Notes: generated by a model not told the origin, from the sequence alone. A stretch of DNA of 64,000 nucleotides from Cricetomys ansorgei (GCA_026225945.1 JAMJFZ010002594.1:924501-988500), one strand, 5' to 3'; numbered from the stretch's first letter, positions 34,648-45,665 are shown. Made by a program: numbers and translations.

Positions 34648-35948
34648 GTGAGTCTGCTCCCCTCTCCCCCATCTCTCTAGGCAGCTTAGGCAGCCTCTGC
34701 TCTGTCGGGGAGATGGCTACCTTGGCCTGCCCGCCCCGTTGCCTCACCCTGGTCTCTGCAGTGGCTGGAGGGGCTGACGTGCTTCAGCACGCTGCCCTGA
34801 GCAATCTCTGGGGGTCGAGTTTTTCCTGGAGTCTTAAGTGATTGTGGGGTCTGGGAACAGTTTAACCACACAGGGCTTTGTGGGACATCCTGGCCCCGGC
34901 AGGCTCTGAGCACCCTCCCACAGCCTCACTCCCCAGCAGAGTTGCCGAGAACCCTAGTGTAAGATGCACGTCTCTGGCCTTCTGACCATCAGCAGCCCTG
35001 AGAACCAGACCGCTCCTGGTCGCACTGCGGCATCTGGTGGGGATCCGGTGACTGCACGCTCCCTGCTGGGCGGAAACTTGCCTGTCTCTGAGAAGTGTTC
35101 AGCAACAGGAGGGATCCCTTTCAACCAAGCCCTCCAAGAGCAGATGTCTGGACTTTAAAACAGTCACAGAAATCACCGTTCTGCGCTCTGATGTGCTGGC
35201 CTTCTCGAACTACTAGTTGAAAACCGAGACTAAACAGAGCTTAAAATACATCCTTAGGACCTCTGGTCGAGACGTGCTCCCCCAGCAGAGCGTCGTCCAG
35301 CGTGAGGTTAGACGGCACGCTCCTATCATACCGAGAATAAATCCAAGATTCAATGAGCTGTCTTGATGAGTTACATGTTATTTACAGCGAAACCTACTTG
35401 ACGTTTTCGGTTACAAAAATCGTTTTGGTTTTCCAAAAAAAAATGAGTGTCCTGGTTAAGGGTGAAGGGCTGTGGAGTTCGGGTCAGCAGATGTTCTCAA
35501 ACTGGACACGAGCAACGGAAGGGCGCGTTCTGCTTTGTAACCATTTTAACAGTGGCGGCCTCTCGTTAAGACAGCGTCTTGCTCTGTAGCCCAGGCCAGT
35601 CCTGAACACGTACCCTCGTGCCTGGATGTTATTTTTTGTTAAGCCTCATGTGCTACTTAAGTCGCAGAATTTACCTTCTGTGATGAACGTTTTGGGGCAA
35701 CACTATTATTTTTAAGTAAAGGGATTTGGGTGTGGCATGGATATTTTCTGAATGATACATTCTCGTGTCACGTGGAGGAAACTCACACGAAAACGACTGT
35801 TCCCCAAAAAAGCAAAGCTCTCACCAGGAGCACGCGCCCATCGGTGTGTGTGTAGTTGGCTTTTTCCTGTCAGTTCTCTGTTGCGTTGTTTTTCCTGTTC
35901 CTCATGCTGATCCTCGAGGCTTTGTTTTGTTTCTGTGTTTCTCTGCAG

Positions 35949-36095
35949 CGTTGACTACATTTTAAACGTCACTAGAGAAATCGACAACTTTTTCCCCGGC
36001 TTGTTTGCGTATCATAACATCCGAGTCTACGACGAGGAGACCACAGACCTGCTTGCCCACTGGAACGAAGCGTATCATTTTATAAACAAGGCAAA
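35949..36095 (+). CDS. Ssh1: Ssh1 exon 12 (coding; phosphatase core)
   Basis: A 147-base exon after TTCTCTGCAG. The first C completes glycine and it reads VDYILNVTREIDNFFPGLFA and onward through NIRVYDEETTDLLAHWNEAY to HFINKA plus AA, before GTAGGT. Asp at residue about 362 in the VYDEE loop is the likely general acid of the DSP mechanism (inferred from position). Phases are symmetric, so skipping it would stay in frame but destroy the fold. Intron 11 shows only a short B1-like scrap near 35565-35620. Confidence 0.97.
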
Positions 36096-37443
36096 GTAGG
36101 TGTGCCAGAAGCTGGCCTTGGGAGCGGGGAGGGGGGGAGGAGCTGGGGGGGCAGGAACGAGTAGCAGGCCGCAGGTGAAAGCAGGCGGTCCTGGATGTGG
36201 GGTCGGCCCTGGATGTTGGGGTCGGTAGTCTAGGATACAAAAGCCCAAGACCCAGAGGGGCCTTGGTTTTAGCTGTAGGATGCCAGGTACTGGTGGGGGC
36301 GAGTATTGGCTTTCTCCGCAGGGTGCCCTTGTATTCTCCCCGCCCCCCGCCCCGCCCTCTCCTGTGAGGTTGAGCCCTGTCTCATCAGCACTGATTCCAG
36401 GCCAGGGTCCAGTACCAAGTGCCACTAGGAAGCTTTGTCCTGAAAAGGCCCAGCACATGTGGGGCCTGGGGCTCTTAGGCAGCTCCCCAGAGAATACAGG
36501 CCGTTTCTTCTCCTCAGGTAATTCCAGTTCCTGTGTGCTGAGAACAGGACAGTCCAAGATGGGGCCACTGCACTGTCCCTGAGCTGGCCCTCCTTATTCC
36601 CCTTGGGAGCAGCTTGGACTCCAAAGCAGAGACACCCACCCCACCCCCCACCCCCATGCCATAGAGAGAAACCCTCGTCCTTAGGAGCCTCCCAGTCAAG
36701 GCTCTGGGGTGTGTCCTGACACTCAGGGCTCCTGGCTGGTGAGTGTGGAAGTCAGGAACAGTGCTGGGGGGGGGTGGGGGGAATTATAAACCCAGTGTCG
36801 GAAGCTGGGGCCTGCTCACCCCCGCCACAGCTCTCCAGGTTCAGCCTCTGCCAGCCTGGCAAGGAGAGGGTCACCCTTTCCTGTGTCTCTCGTTACATCA
36901 GCTGTGCCCGGGCCAGCACCACCTTCATACAAGTAGCGGATCACCGCCGTCTTCCCCCTGGCTAGGTTCTCTCCTGGCTGGATTGCTGTCACCCCTGCTC
37001 TCCTCCAGCCCTCGCTCTCCCCAGGGCACAGCATTTTGCCTGGCTGACCCCATTTTCTCCAGTAGCTCATTCAGGGCCTCCATCTGCTTGTGGCAGCTGA
37101 GCGGCTTTTGCAGAAGTCCCTTTAACTGTCCAGGTGCTGCCCAGGGAGTGACTGTAGGTAGCCTCACAGTCCCCAGCAGCAGGGCAGACTGCTGCAAAGC
37201 TGGGCCAGGCTGTGCAGGTTCCTCTGCCCTCCCGTTGTGTGCTAACTGACTTCACAGCAGAGTTATTTCCTTGCGAGGGTGTGTGAGAGGTCTGTTCCAT
37301 AAGCATTAGGGCAGAGAAGGGCTGGAGCTCATTGTGAGATAACGTCAGGGCTTTAAAAAATCAGGTGAGTGGAACCTGAGTGGTAAATCAGGGGAGACTC
37401 TTAATCCTTTCTCTTACTCTCCCTCCCCCCCAAATCCCCACAG
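36096..37443 (+). other. Ssh1: Ssh1 intron 12
   Basis: No SINE recognised. It contains a C-rich run (about 36630-36660) and a G-rich run (about 36764-36780), and ends in CCCCACAG. Apparent open frames here have no family I recognise. Confidence 0.8.
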
Positions 37444-37644
37444 AAGGAACCATTCCAAGTGCCTGGTCCACTGCAAAATGGGCGTCAGCCGGTCTGCATC
37501 CACCGTCATAGCCTACGCGATGAAGGAGTTCGGCTGGCCCCTGGAGAAGGCGTACAACTACGTGAAGCAGAAGCGCAGCATCACACGGCCCAACGCCGGC
37601 TTTATGAAGCAGCTGTCTGAGTACGAAGGCATCCTGGATGCAAG
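37444..37644 (+). CDS. Ssh1: Ssh1 exon 13 (coding; catalytic site)
   Basis: A 201-base exon after ATCCCCACAG and before GTGGGT. It encodes the phosphatase signature HCKMGVSRSASTVIAYAM. The catalytic cysteine codon is TGC at 37472-37474 and the signature arginine CGG is at 37490-37492, matching C-x5-R. By the inferred numbering the cysteine is residue 393, the known human catalytic position. The enzyme removes phosphate from Ser3 of cofilin/ADF and so activates actin-filament severing. The exon ends with SEYEGILDA plus AG. It has symmetric phases, so skipping it would give an in-frame but catalytically dead protein. Confidence 0.98.
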
Positions 37645-38079
37645 GTGGGTGCCCACGCAGAGGCCGACCAAGCTGTCCGGCCAGCACCCCGCTCCCCCTG
37701 TCAGGCCTGGCAGCAGCATCCGCAGCTGGAAGCCCGCCTCTCCGGGGAGCTGGCTTGTAAGAAAACAACTATTGTTTGGGCTCTGATTAGCGGTTTCCAG
37801 GAGGGATCCGTTTTGATTTTGTTGGCACACTTAGAAAGCTTGTCTCGCTGGACAAGGGACGGTGCCTGACTGCTCATCCACGGCACGTCCTGGTTTGCGG
37901 TGTGGGCCTGAGCATATCCAGTTCTTAAGCGCCCGCTCTGTGCCCAGCTCAAGGGCTGGAGTGGCACTGGCCTGGTTCACCAAAGATGAGCCCAGCAATC
38001 TCCTCCCAGCCCAGTTCCCTCTTCTGAGTTAAGGATTTGACACCCAGCTGAGTATCAGGTGCTGCTGGCCCCTAAAAAC

Positions 38080-38650
38080 CTACAAGTAGAACCACGACAC
38101 GATCCAAAAATTCCACTTTACCACGTACACCCAGAAGACTGGATAGCAGGCACTCTCGGGCATCCGTACTGACGGCAGTGTTACTCATGGTAGCCCAGAG
38201 GCGGAGGCTGCTGGCCCAAGCCCGTGGGTGGGTGAACAACCAGGGACTGCTGACAGGAGCCCTCCTCTGCCCGCTGAAGGACGGCAGCTGGAATCTGATG
38301 AGGGAGCTCCTGGTTGTGGGCGGGCCGCTCAGGGAAACAAAGCTAGAAGGTTGCCCAACACAGGCGTTCAAGGCCAGTCTCTGCCGTATATCAAGATCCC
38401 TCCCCTCGAGATCTCCTCCCCGAGCCACAGAAAGGAAGGGAAGAGAATTCCTGACACGTGTGGCACTCTGCGCAAACTCGGAGGCCATCAGGGAAAACTG
38501 CGTGGCCCCATGGTTGTACGAGGTCCCTAGACGTGGAGTATGTGTGCTGTCGGTGGCCAAAGGCTGCAGAGGACAGTTCACATCGGCGGGTAGTGTTTGT
38601 TCCGTACCATGAGCAGTTCAGAGACAGACAGTGTGCGAATGCGTAGTCCT
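38080..38650 (+). mobile_element. Fossil L1 (L1M-type) 3' region
   Basis: Ordered landmarks of the end of ORF2 and 3' UTR of an old L1 survive: CTACAAGTAGAACCACGACA, AATTCCACTTTACC, GTTACTCATGGTAGCCCAGA, GGTGGGTGAACAACC, GAATTCCTGACACGTG, GTACGAGGTCCCTAGACG and GTCGGTGGCCAAAGGCTG. It is heavily mutated. The open frames over it are remnants or chance. Confidence 0.65.
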
Positions 38651-39654
38651 GCCAGGCTGCGCGTGAATGTGGCGTGCTTGCTGCAGTTTTAAATGGGCAG
38701 GGCTCTGTGGAGTTGCAAGCCGACTTCTAGTGAACTGCTAAGTCTGTCTCCCACCTCAAAGTGAAGTTCAGCTTCTCGTTCTACGAGGGCGCAGAGGGCG
38801 CCAACACTGATAGGTTAACTTGTCTCGTGTCACACAGTCAGCCTCTGCATGCCAAGAAAGAGATTTGCACGCACATGTGTTGACTGCCACAGGAGGAAGA
38901 ACTTGTTGCAGGGGGCCCCTGACGGGGGTGAGGGTTCCCCAGAGGGCCCAGGCTACTGGGGTAGATGCCAGTATCTGGAGGCTCACTTTCTCCCCGCCCC
39001 GTGTCCAGTCTGCAAGAAACCGCCCTGGATTATTTCTGACTAGTATCGGAAGGAATCCAGGAGCTAAGCCCTTCAGCTCCTTGGACAAGTTTGGGGAAGC
39101 GCGGAGACTCTGGCAGGGTCGACCAGGCTTGGAGAGCCGCTGCAGCCATCCCTGGACTGTTGCTCAGTGTGTCCATCAGGTCCCCAGGCAACTGGGGACA
39201 GAGGAGGGAAAGCAGCCACCCTGCTCTCCCTCAGCCTTTCACGTCCCCTGATGCCCCCCTCACATGCAGCCTAAGCCAGGGTCTCCCCCAGCGGCACACG
39301 AAGCCTGTATCGCAGCGGGCAGTGACGGCGACGAGCCCCTGCACTGAGGAGCGCAGCGCTTTTCCTGGGTGTCCCCGCTCGCACCCCCACAGTGTTGGCT
39401 TCACTGAAGTCTGGGCGGTGGAGACAACCTCGGTGATTACTTCTGTCACTATCAAATTCTCCCTTCCCTTTCTATTCTCGGCTCATACGTCAAGTGTGTT
39501 GTAAAAGCGGTGCCTGCCCCGCCCCTGACTTAGCAGCTCTTGACAGTTGCTGGTTCTGGGGGAGCCCTGCTGGGTCACCCGCGCTCTAGCCGGTGCTTCT
39601 CCACCCTCCCGAGGCTGCCACCCTCCAGTACGTTCCTCGTGTCGCTGTGGCCCC

Positions 39655-39812
39655 AACCACAGAGTGATTTTCATTGCTGTTTATGACTAACCCTGCTAGC
39701 CATGAATCCTGATGTGGTGTGCAGACGGTCTTAGGCCACCCCTAAGGGTGAAAGGGTTGCTCGACACGCCCCCAGGAGTCGAGACCCACGTGTTGAGAGC
39801 CGCTGCTCTACT
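39655..39812 (-). mobile_element. URR1-type hAT DNA element, partial, reverse
   Basis: Read backwards it shows GCGGCTCTCAACACGTGGGT, then CTCGACTCCTGGGGG, ACCCTTTCACCC and GGCCTAAGACCGTCTG. These correspond to the better-preserved element at 56930-57153. Confidence 0.7.
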
Positions 39813-39977
39813 GGACGGCCCACAGCCACGAGCGATGGCAGCACAAGCCAGACTCGGTGGCGTATTTTAAAAACAGGGTGCAGATTTGGGGGGGGGGGCA
39901 GTGTGATTGGGTACATGGTATGAGAGTCTCAGGAATTCGTAAAAAGTACTGTGGGGTTTTGTCTTGTTTTTAATGCT

Positions 39978-40218
39978 TAAGCTGGGTGAGTAGCCTAGCA
40001 GTAGATGCTCGTCCGTCAGGCACAAGGCCACGGGTTCTAGCTCCGTATAGAAATGATAATAAAAATATCAGAAGAGTCACCGAAGCCAGGCTCGGAATCC
40101 TGGCGTTGGAGGGAAGAGAAAGAAAACAAGGAACTCAAGACTAGCTTTGGCTACGTAGTAAGTTTGAGACTAGCCTGGGCTACATGAGACCTTGATTCTA
40201 AATAAGAAGAAAGAAAGA
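39978..40218 (+). mobile_element. B4 SINE (ID plus B1 composite)
   Basis: An ID-like head (GAGTAGCCTAGCAGTAGATG, TCAGGCACAAGGCC) then a B1-like body (GAACTCAAGACTAGCTTTGG, TGGGCTACATGAGACC) and an A-rich tail. Confidence 0.75.
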
Positions 40219-40620
40219 GGGACGGTCGTTTAAAAGTGACCTGTAATCTCTGCCTGAAACAAATCCTTGGAGCTTTCTGGAATCTTCCGGCAGTGTGACC
40301 GCATCCTCCTTGTTACCCTGTGTGCGGCGGCACCTTCTGCTTTGACCCCAGAGTTCTCTCGCACTGTAGGTAGGAAAAGGGTATCTCGCCGTGGGCCAAA
40401 TACGCTGAGAGTCCTCAGTGACGTGAACAGACTCACACGGTAAGACGCACAGACACGAGGCACGGTCAAAACTCCCTGTGCGCCGGCCACGTTGTCCCCA
40501 GAGGGCCCCTCACGGAGGCCGTGGTGACGGAGGGGGACCCTGCCCACTGAGCTGTCCGTGGCAGGCCGTGCCCTGCTGGGCCTGGGCTCGCAGCTCACCG
40601 TCCGCTCTCTGTCCCCACAG

Positions 40621-41155
40621 CAAGCAGCGGCACAACAGACTGTGGCGCCAGCCGCCTGCAGGTGACGCCGCCGCCGAGCCCTGCGAGTTCTTGCCAGAGA
40701 CCATGGACGGCACCTCGGATGCCCGGCTGCCATGCTTGGATGATGCCGCCCGGCCCGGGCTCCCAGGAAGCCAGGCCCCGGGAGGAGCCCCCCTCCCCTG
40801 CTGTTTCCGGAGACTCTCAGACCCCCTCCCGCTCCCCCAGCTCGATGACGCGGGTGGCCCGGTCCACTTGGAGGATCTCGAGAGGGATGCTCTGTCGGAG
40901 GACGCGGCTCAGCCAGCGGGCATACACAAGCTGGCGCAGCACGCCCAGGAAGGCTCCAGGCCATGTGACAAGGACGTGGCAAGGAGGAAACTCAAGTTTG
41001 GGAACCCCAAAGCCCGTGGCGGCTCCTTGCCACAGGTGGAGGAGGCGGAGAAGGAGGCGACCAGAGCGGGGCGGTGGAGGCGGGCTTCCACCCAGCTGGA
41101 CCGGGAGAACCTAAATAACAACAACAGCAAGAGGAGCTGCCCCGAGGACTTTGAG
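40621..41155 (+). CDS. Ssh1: Ssh1 exon 14 (coding; tail, first part)
   Basis: A 535-base exon after GTCCCCACAG and before GTAGGC. The C completes a serine codon, then KQRHNRLWRQPPAGDAAAEP and onward, ending NNNNSKRSCPEDFE. It starts the disordered C-terminal tail (residues about 450-628). The tryptophan in RHNRLW falls at residue 458, a position I recall as needed for F-actin activation of human SSH1. LPCCFRRLSDPL is conserved. Elsewhere the exon is GC-rich, proline-rich and clearly less conserved than the catalytic exons. An asparagine run comes from AAYAAC codons near 41112-41128. Confidence 0.96.
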
Positions 41156-41198
41156 GTAGGCGGGAACACTGTGGGGAGCACGCGGAGCACGCCACCCA

Positions 41199-41305
41199 CC
41201 ACAGAGCACCTTCCTGACCTGCTCTGCAGGGCTGCCATTCTCACTCACTGCACGCACCCACAGAGCACCTTCCTGACCTGCTCTGCAGGGCTGCCATTCT
41301 CACTC
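41199..41305. repeat. Tandem duplication carrying a 3' splice-site look-alike
   Basis: A 48-base segment (CCACAGAGCACCTTCCTGAC, CTGCTCTGCAGGGCTGCC, ATTCTCACTC) occurs at 41199-41246 and again at 41258-41305 with no mismatch. Each copy has a CTGAC branch-like motif and a pyrimidine-rich CTGCTCTGCAG. Confidence 0.9.
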
Positions 41306-42268
41306 TGGCCCGAAAGGGCTTATTTCAGGAGGGAACCGCTGCTGCCTGACTGCGTAGCATGTGCCTAGCTAGTAGATGTGCCCCGCGTAGGGGGTACCCA
41401 AGCCTTGCCCCCCCCTGCCCTCCCCTGCCCCACCCCCCCTCCCCCATCTAAGTCGGGGCTTCCGACTCTTCTCATCACCCCAGCGCTCCCTGCGTATGTG
41501 GTGTTCCTGATTCACTGCCCTGCACCCTCCACAGCCCCCAACTCTTTCACCTTGTATGAGTTTGAAACAAACCCGAGGTACCATCTCCTCCCTAAATGAT
41601 CCTTACTGTGTCAGCGATGGTGCCGTCCTGTCTTCGAAGAGGTGACAGTGGTTCCTTAGCATCGCCAGGCATCCGTCCTTTGGGGGTGATGTGCAGTGAG
41701 CCTTAGGTCTGACCTCAGGTTGCTCAGATAGCGGCTGGTTCCAGAAGCAGGGCTGTCTGCGGAGGGCCACGCAGGCTGCCTGCCCTTGGGCTCTGCCCCT
41801 TGGGTGCTCACCAAAGGCCTGGGGCCGGGAGCGTCATGTCCCCTGGCTATCCCTGCCACTCCACAGGCAGTGAAGACTCTCAGTGGGGACACTGAGGTAG
41901 AAGGTTGGTAATGAAAATTGTGCTACAATGCTAAGCAAAACTACCTCACTGCCCTAGGCGGTTCACTGCTGGCCTCTAAGTAATGGAGTATGTTCCAGAC
42001 CAGAGAGGAGCTACGTGCCTTCCCCCCTGCCCAGCACTTCCCTCAGAGAGGACAGATGACATAAAAATGCTTTTGTCTGGATCAGTGGTACTGTGGTTAG
42101 TCCCAGTGGCCTGACCGTGAGTCACTGGACAGTGGCCAGGCGAGCAGCTTGGGTAGGGTGCTCAGCGAGGGACCCAGCACCAGGACCCAGCAGGACCAGA
42201 CCTAGAGACAGTCAGCCATTTGCTGTGTGCCGGGGCTGGTGTGGGTCCTGCCGTGTGTCTCTGTGTGT

Positions 42269-42298
42269 GGGGGAGGGCAGAGGGCAGAGGGCAGGGGG
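42269..42298 (+). other. G-quadruplex-prone tract
   Basis: GGGGAGGGCAGAGGGCAGAG followed by GGCAGGGGG gives five G runs on the transcript strand in intron 14. Confidence 0.65.
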
Positions 42299-42984
42299 CA
42301 GAGCCCTGCCCAGAGGGCAGCAGATCATCCACAGCCTGATGGAGACAGCGTGGCGGAGAAGTGGGTTCGAGCGGTGACAGATGCAGTTGGGAGGTGGCCG
42401 AGGCCTCCCTGGCATGTCGGCTGGACCGTGCGCGTGTGCTGGGGACGCGTGTGCTAGGAGGGCTAGGTGGCAGGCTGAGAACGCAGCCTGTGAGCCTGAG
42501 ACTGGAGTCAGTGAAACAGAATGGCATTAGCCTCTTGGTGGGAAGAGGCCACACAGGCCCCACCTGCAGTGAAATCATGAGAGGTGCCCTGACCTGCCAT
42601 CTGGAAGGCCGTGGGGCCTCATGGTCCGGCAGCTGGGAAAGAACCTCCTCCCTGACGCCCTTCCTTCCTGCCTTCATCACTGATTGGCTGGTGCAGGGCT
42701 GCGCTGGCAGGGAGGGCAGAGAGAGAGAGAAGTCCTAGTCCTGTGGGCCCAATGGCCAAAGGGCAAGTAGTGTCCTTGGAAGACAGCGCGATGTATAGTT
42801 GCGTGTGCTTGAGTCTGTGTTGGAGACCTGGCCCGCCATCATGGCAGCCGTGGCGGGCTGATGGTTCCTGAGCTCTGCGTGGTGCTGGCCGGGAAGGGCT
42901 CTGCAGTTACTCCGGTGCAGACTCCCCCCACAGGAGCGCCCCCTTTCGAGGCTGCTGTGTCGGTTCTGTCTTGTTATTTGTTTG

Positions 42985-43361
42985 TTTTAATTCTAGTTGT
43001 TTTGGTTTTTGGAGACAGGGTTTCTCTGTGGTAACTCTGGCCATCCTGGAACTCACTCTGTAGACCAGGCTGGCCTTGAACTCAGAGATCCACCTGCCTC
43101 TGCGTCCTCAGCTGGGAATTCAAGACGTGCGCCACCGCCGCCTGGCTTAGTTGCTTTGTTTTTAAATTTTATTTTTAATTACGTGTCTGGGTGTGGGTTG
43201 ATGCGTGTGAGTACCCATGCTTGTGGAAGCCAGAGGCGTTGAACTCCCGGAGCTGGAGTCACAGCCATTGCGAGCTGTCTGACGCGGGTGCCGGGAACTG
43301 AACTCAGATCCTATGGAACAGCAGGAAGCACTCTTAACCGCTGAGCCAGCTCTCCGGCCCT
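42985..43361 (-). mobile_element. B1 and B2/B3-class SINE, both reversed
   Basis: Reversed B1 (about 42985-43148; GGAGACAGGGTTTCTCTGTG, CTGTAGACCAGGCTGGCCTT). It is followed by a reversed B2/B3 unit (about 43150-43361; GGGAACTGAACTCAGATCCT, TTAACCGCTGAGCCAGCTCT). Confidence 0.9.
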
Positions 43362-43741
43362 GTGGATTCTGTTCTGTTGTCCAGTGCTCTCAAGCACCCT
43401 GCTTTCCAGACCGTGGCCAGGAAAGGGTCAGCCTACTGGGTGGTGGAGACAGATTGAGGAAGGAGTTCCTAGGAGGCTCTGCCCTGGCCTGGCAGCTTAA
43501 GGCTTGCTCGCCCGGGACACCGTCTTGGCTTGTAGGAGTCAAGTTGACGTGACGTCCCTTAGACAGCTCTGCCTCTCTTCTCCATGATCCGTTGCGTTCC
43601 CAAAGGTCTCTAACCCCGAACAAATGAAGAGCCGCCCCTCCCCACAGTGCCAGCCACCCTGCCCACCCAGGCCTGCCCTCTCCCTGCTTTCGGTCCTTGG
43701 CTTGGGGTCACGCTGGCTCACAGCGCTCTTGTCTCTTGCAG

Positions 43742-44953
43742 CGTGATGCTGTGTTCGGAATCCTCAGTAAAGTGAAGCCTTCCTACGCATCCTGTGCTGA
43801 CTGCGTGTACTCGGCAGCTGGCAGGGCGCCTGAAGCCTTGGCGGAACGGCATGAGGACCCCAGTGCCCCTGCCATCTGCACCCAGCCAGCCTTCCTGCCC
43901 CACGTCACGTCTTCCCCAATGGTCCACGCTAGCAGCAGGTCTCAAGCCCCAGAGAGGCCGTCCTCTAGCCCCGCGAACGCCCCCCCATCCCTACTACCCG
44001 CAGGCTCTAGGAAGCCGGACGTCGGTGGCTCTGGAGCCGGGGCTGCCCCAGAACCACCAGCAAGCCTTCTGGAGCCTTCCGGAGAGACCCCAAAAGCCCT
44101 CCCAAAGTCCCTCCTCGTGAAGAATTCTTACTGTGATAAGAACACCACCAACATGGAAGCAGCGAAGGAAGAGCTGTCAGCCAGGAAAGATCCGAAGCCA
44201 GCTAAGGACCTGCGGCTCCTGTTCGGTAGCGAGGCGGAGAAGCCGACTGCCAGTAGCTACCTGATGCAGCACCAGGAATCCATCATCCAGCTGCAGAAGG
44301 CTGGCCTGGTCCGAAAGCACACCAAAGAGCTGGAGAGGTTGAAGAGCCTGCCTTCAGACCCGCCGGCTGCCTGCAGGGACAGCGCCACCAGCAGGCTGGA
44401 GGCCAGCATCCCCGAGGAGGGCCAGGAGCCTCACCCGGCCCTGTGCAGCCAAGCAGGGACCGAAGAGAAACTTCTGGACGCAGCCTTGCTGAAGAGCCCT
44501 ACCCCTACCCTCCCCCGCCTAGATCACACCAGTAACTTCTCGAAAGACTTCCTGAAGACGGTGTGCTACACCCCCACCTCCTCCTCCATGAGCTCCAACC
44601 TGACCCGGAGCTCCAGCAGCGACAGCATCCACAGCGTCCGCGGGAAGCCGGGGCTGGTGAAGCAGCGGGCACAGGAGATCGAGACCCGGCTCCGGCTGGC
44701 AGGACTCACCGTGTCGTCCCCTCTGAAACGCTCCCACTCCCTCGCCAAGCTGGGGAGTCTCAACCTCTCCACGGAGGACCTGTCCAGTGAGGCCGACACG
44801 TCCACCATCGCAGACTCACAAGACGCCAAGTGTGCCCACTCTTTCTTGCCGGAACCCCAGGCCGCCCCGTGGGACCCAGCTGCAGCCTCCAAACCATCAG
44901 GGAAACCTGCCCCAGAACACTTGAAAAGCCCATCAAGGATGAGCAAAAGCTGA
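43742..44953 (+). CDS. Ssh1: Ssh1 exon 15 (coding to stop)
   Basis: The last exon, starting after CTCTTGCAG in phase 0 and coding 403 residues to TGA at 44951-44953. It reads RDAVFGILSKVKPSYASCAD and ends HLKSPSRMSKS. Conserved blocks are YLMQHQESIIQLQKAGLVRK, SKDFLKTVCYTPTSSSMSS and the LKRSHSLAKLGSL box. The serine at codon 44738-44740 (RSHS) and the one at 44615-44617 (RSSS) align with human Ser978 and Ser937, known 14-3-3 sites that hold SSH1 inactive when phosphorylated. The total inferred length is 1031 residues against 1049 recalled for human. Much of the difference lies before KSPTPTLPRLDHTS and in exon 14. Confidence 0.97.
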   Translation, partial: RDAVFGILSKVKPSYASCADCVYSAAGRAPEALAERHEDPSAPAICTQPAFLPHVTSSPMVHASSRSQAPERPSSSPANAPPSLLPAGSRKPDVGGSGAGAAPEPPASLLEPSGETPKALPKSLLVKNSYCDKNTTNMEAAKEELSARKDPKPAKDLRLLFGSEAEKPTASSYLMQHQESIIQLQKAGLVRKHTKELERLKSLPSDPPAACRDSATSRLEASIPEEGQEPHPALCSQAGTEEKLLDAALLKSPTPTLPRLDHTSNFSKDFLKTVCYTPTSSSMSSNLTRSSSSDSIHSVRGKPGLVKQRAQEIETRLRLAGLTVSSPLKRSHSLAKLGSLNLSTEDLSSEADTSTIADSQDAKCAHSFLPEPQAAPWDPAAASKPSGKPAPEHLKSPSRMSKS

Positions 44954-45214
44954 CCAGCCCTTTGCTGTATGGGACCGATGTCCACACCGTGTCGATTTGT
45001 GTTAGCAGCTTCAGGCCCCCAAGCTCGCCCCACTCTTGCCAAGGAGATGTGGGGAGAAGAGAAGTCACTGACATGAAGAAGGGGGCCTGGAAACTGTCAT
45101 CCAGGAGACACCCAGCTCCATCTCCAGGCCCTGTCATTGAGAATAACCCTGCTCTGTCCACACTCGCTGGGGCTGTTGCAAGAGTGCCTGTCTTCGCTCC
45201 CCGGCATCCCATGC

Positions 45215-45340
45215 AGCCAGGCGTGGTGGTGCACACTCGTAATCCCGACACTGGAGGTGGAGGCAGGGTTAGAAGTTCAAAGTCGTCCTCAGCCACGTCG
45301 CGAGTTTTAGGCCAGCCTGGCGGAGAGAAAAACAAAGTGC
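45215..45340 (+). mobile_element. B1-like SINE in 3' UTR
   Basis: GCCAGGCGTGGTGGTGCACA, CGTAATCCCGACACTGG and GGCCAGCCTGGCGGAGAGAA with a short A-rich end. Confidence 0.7.
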
Positions 45341-45349
45341 ATACAACCC

Positions 45350-45381
45350 GCGCCCCCGCGCCCCCGCGCCCCCGCGCCCCC
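45350..45381 (+). repeat. (GCGCCCCC)4 in 3' UTR
   Basis: Four perfect tandem copies of an 8-base C-rich unit, just after the B1 tail. The opposite DNA strand has G runs of five. Confidence 0.97.
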
Positions 45382-45665
45382 AGGGAGAACTCCGACAACA
45401 CAAGTCCTACCTCTGTTCTCACTGTGCTTTTTGTTTTTAAAATAGAGTAACGACCAAGGCTCGTTCTGAGGAACAATGCTGTGTCCGAAAGGGGTTTTTC
45501 CAAGATAATTGGGGGGCTGGGGTTTTGTGGGGGGACCCCCAGAAGTGTCAAGATTTTGAACCTGACCGTCCCCAGTACCGCCAGGTGAAATCATCAGAGG
45601 AAGCATGGCAGGGCGGCAGTCGCCTGTGAGACCCTCCATCCTGGCGCTTGACTGCTCGGGGCCGT

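Larger units (their letters stand above)
37645..40620 (+). other. Ssh1: Ssh1 intron 13 (3 kb)
   Basis: Holds a fossil L1 (38080-38650), a reversed URR1 fragment (39655-39812), a G run near 39891 and a B4 SINE (39978-40218). I see nothing supported at 38660-39650 or 40230-40610. It ends in GTCCCCACAG. Confidence 0.85.
41156..43741 (+). other. Ssh1: Ssh1 intron 14
   Basis: Contains a 59-bp-period tandem duplication (41199-41305), C-rich (about 41409-41450) and G-rich (42269-42298) tracts, and a B1/B2-class pair (42985-43361). The rest, about 41460-42260 and 42300-42980, shows nothing I can name. It ends in GTCTCTTGCAG. Confidence 0.85.

Noticed and set aside
38072..38612. Frames of 144-169 residues in intron 13
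   Set aside because: They lie on a fossil L1 segment.
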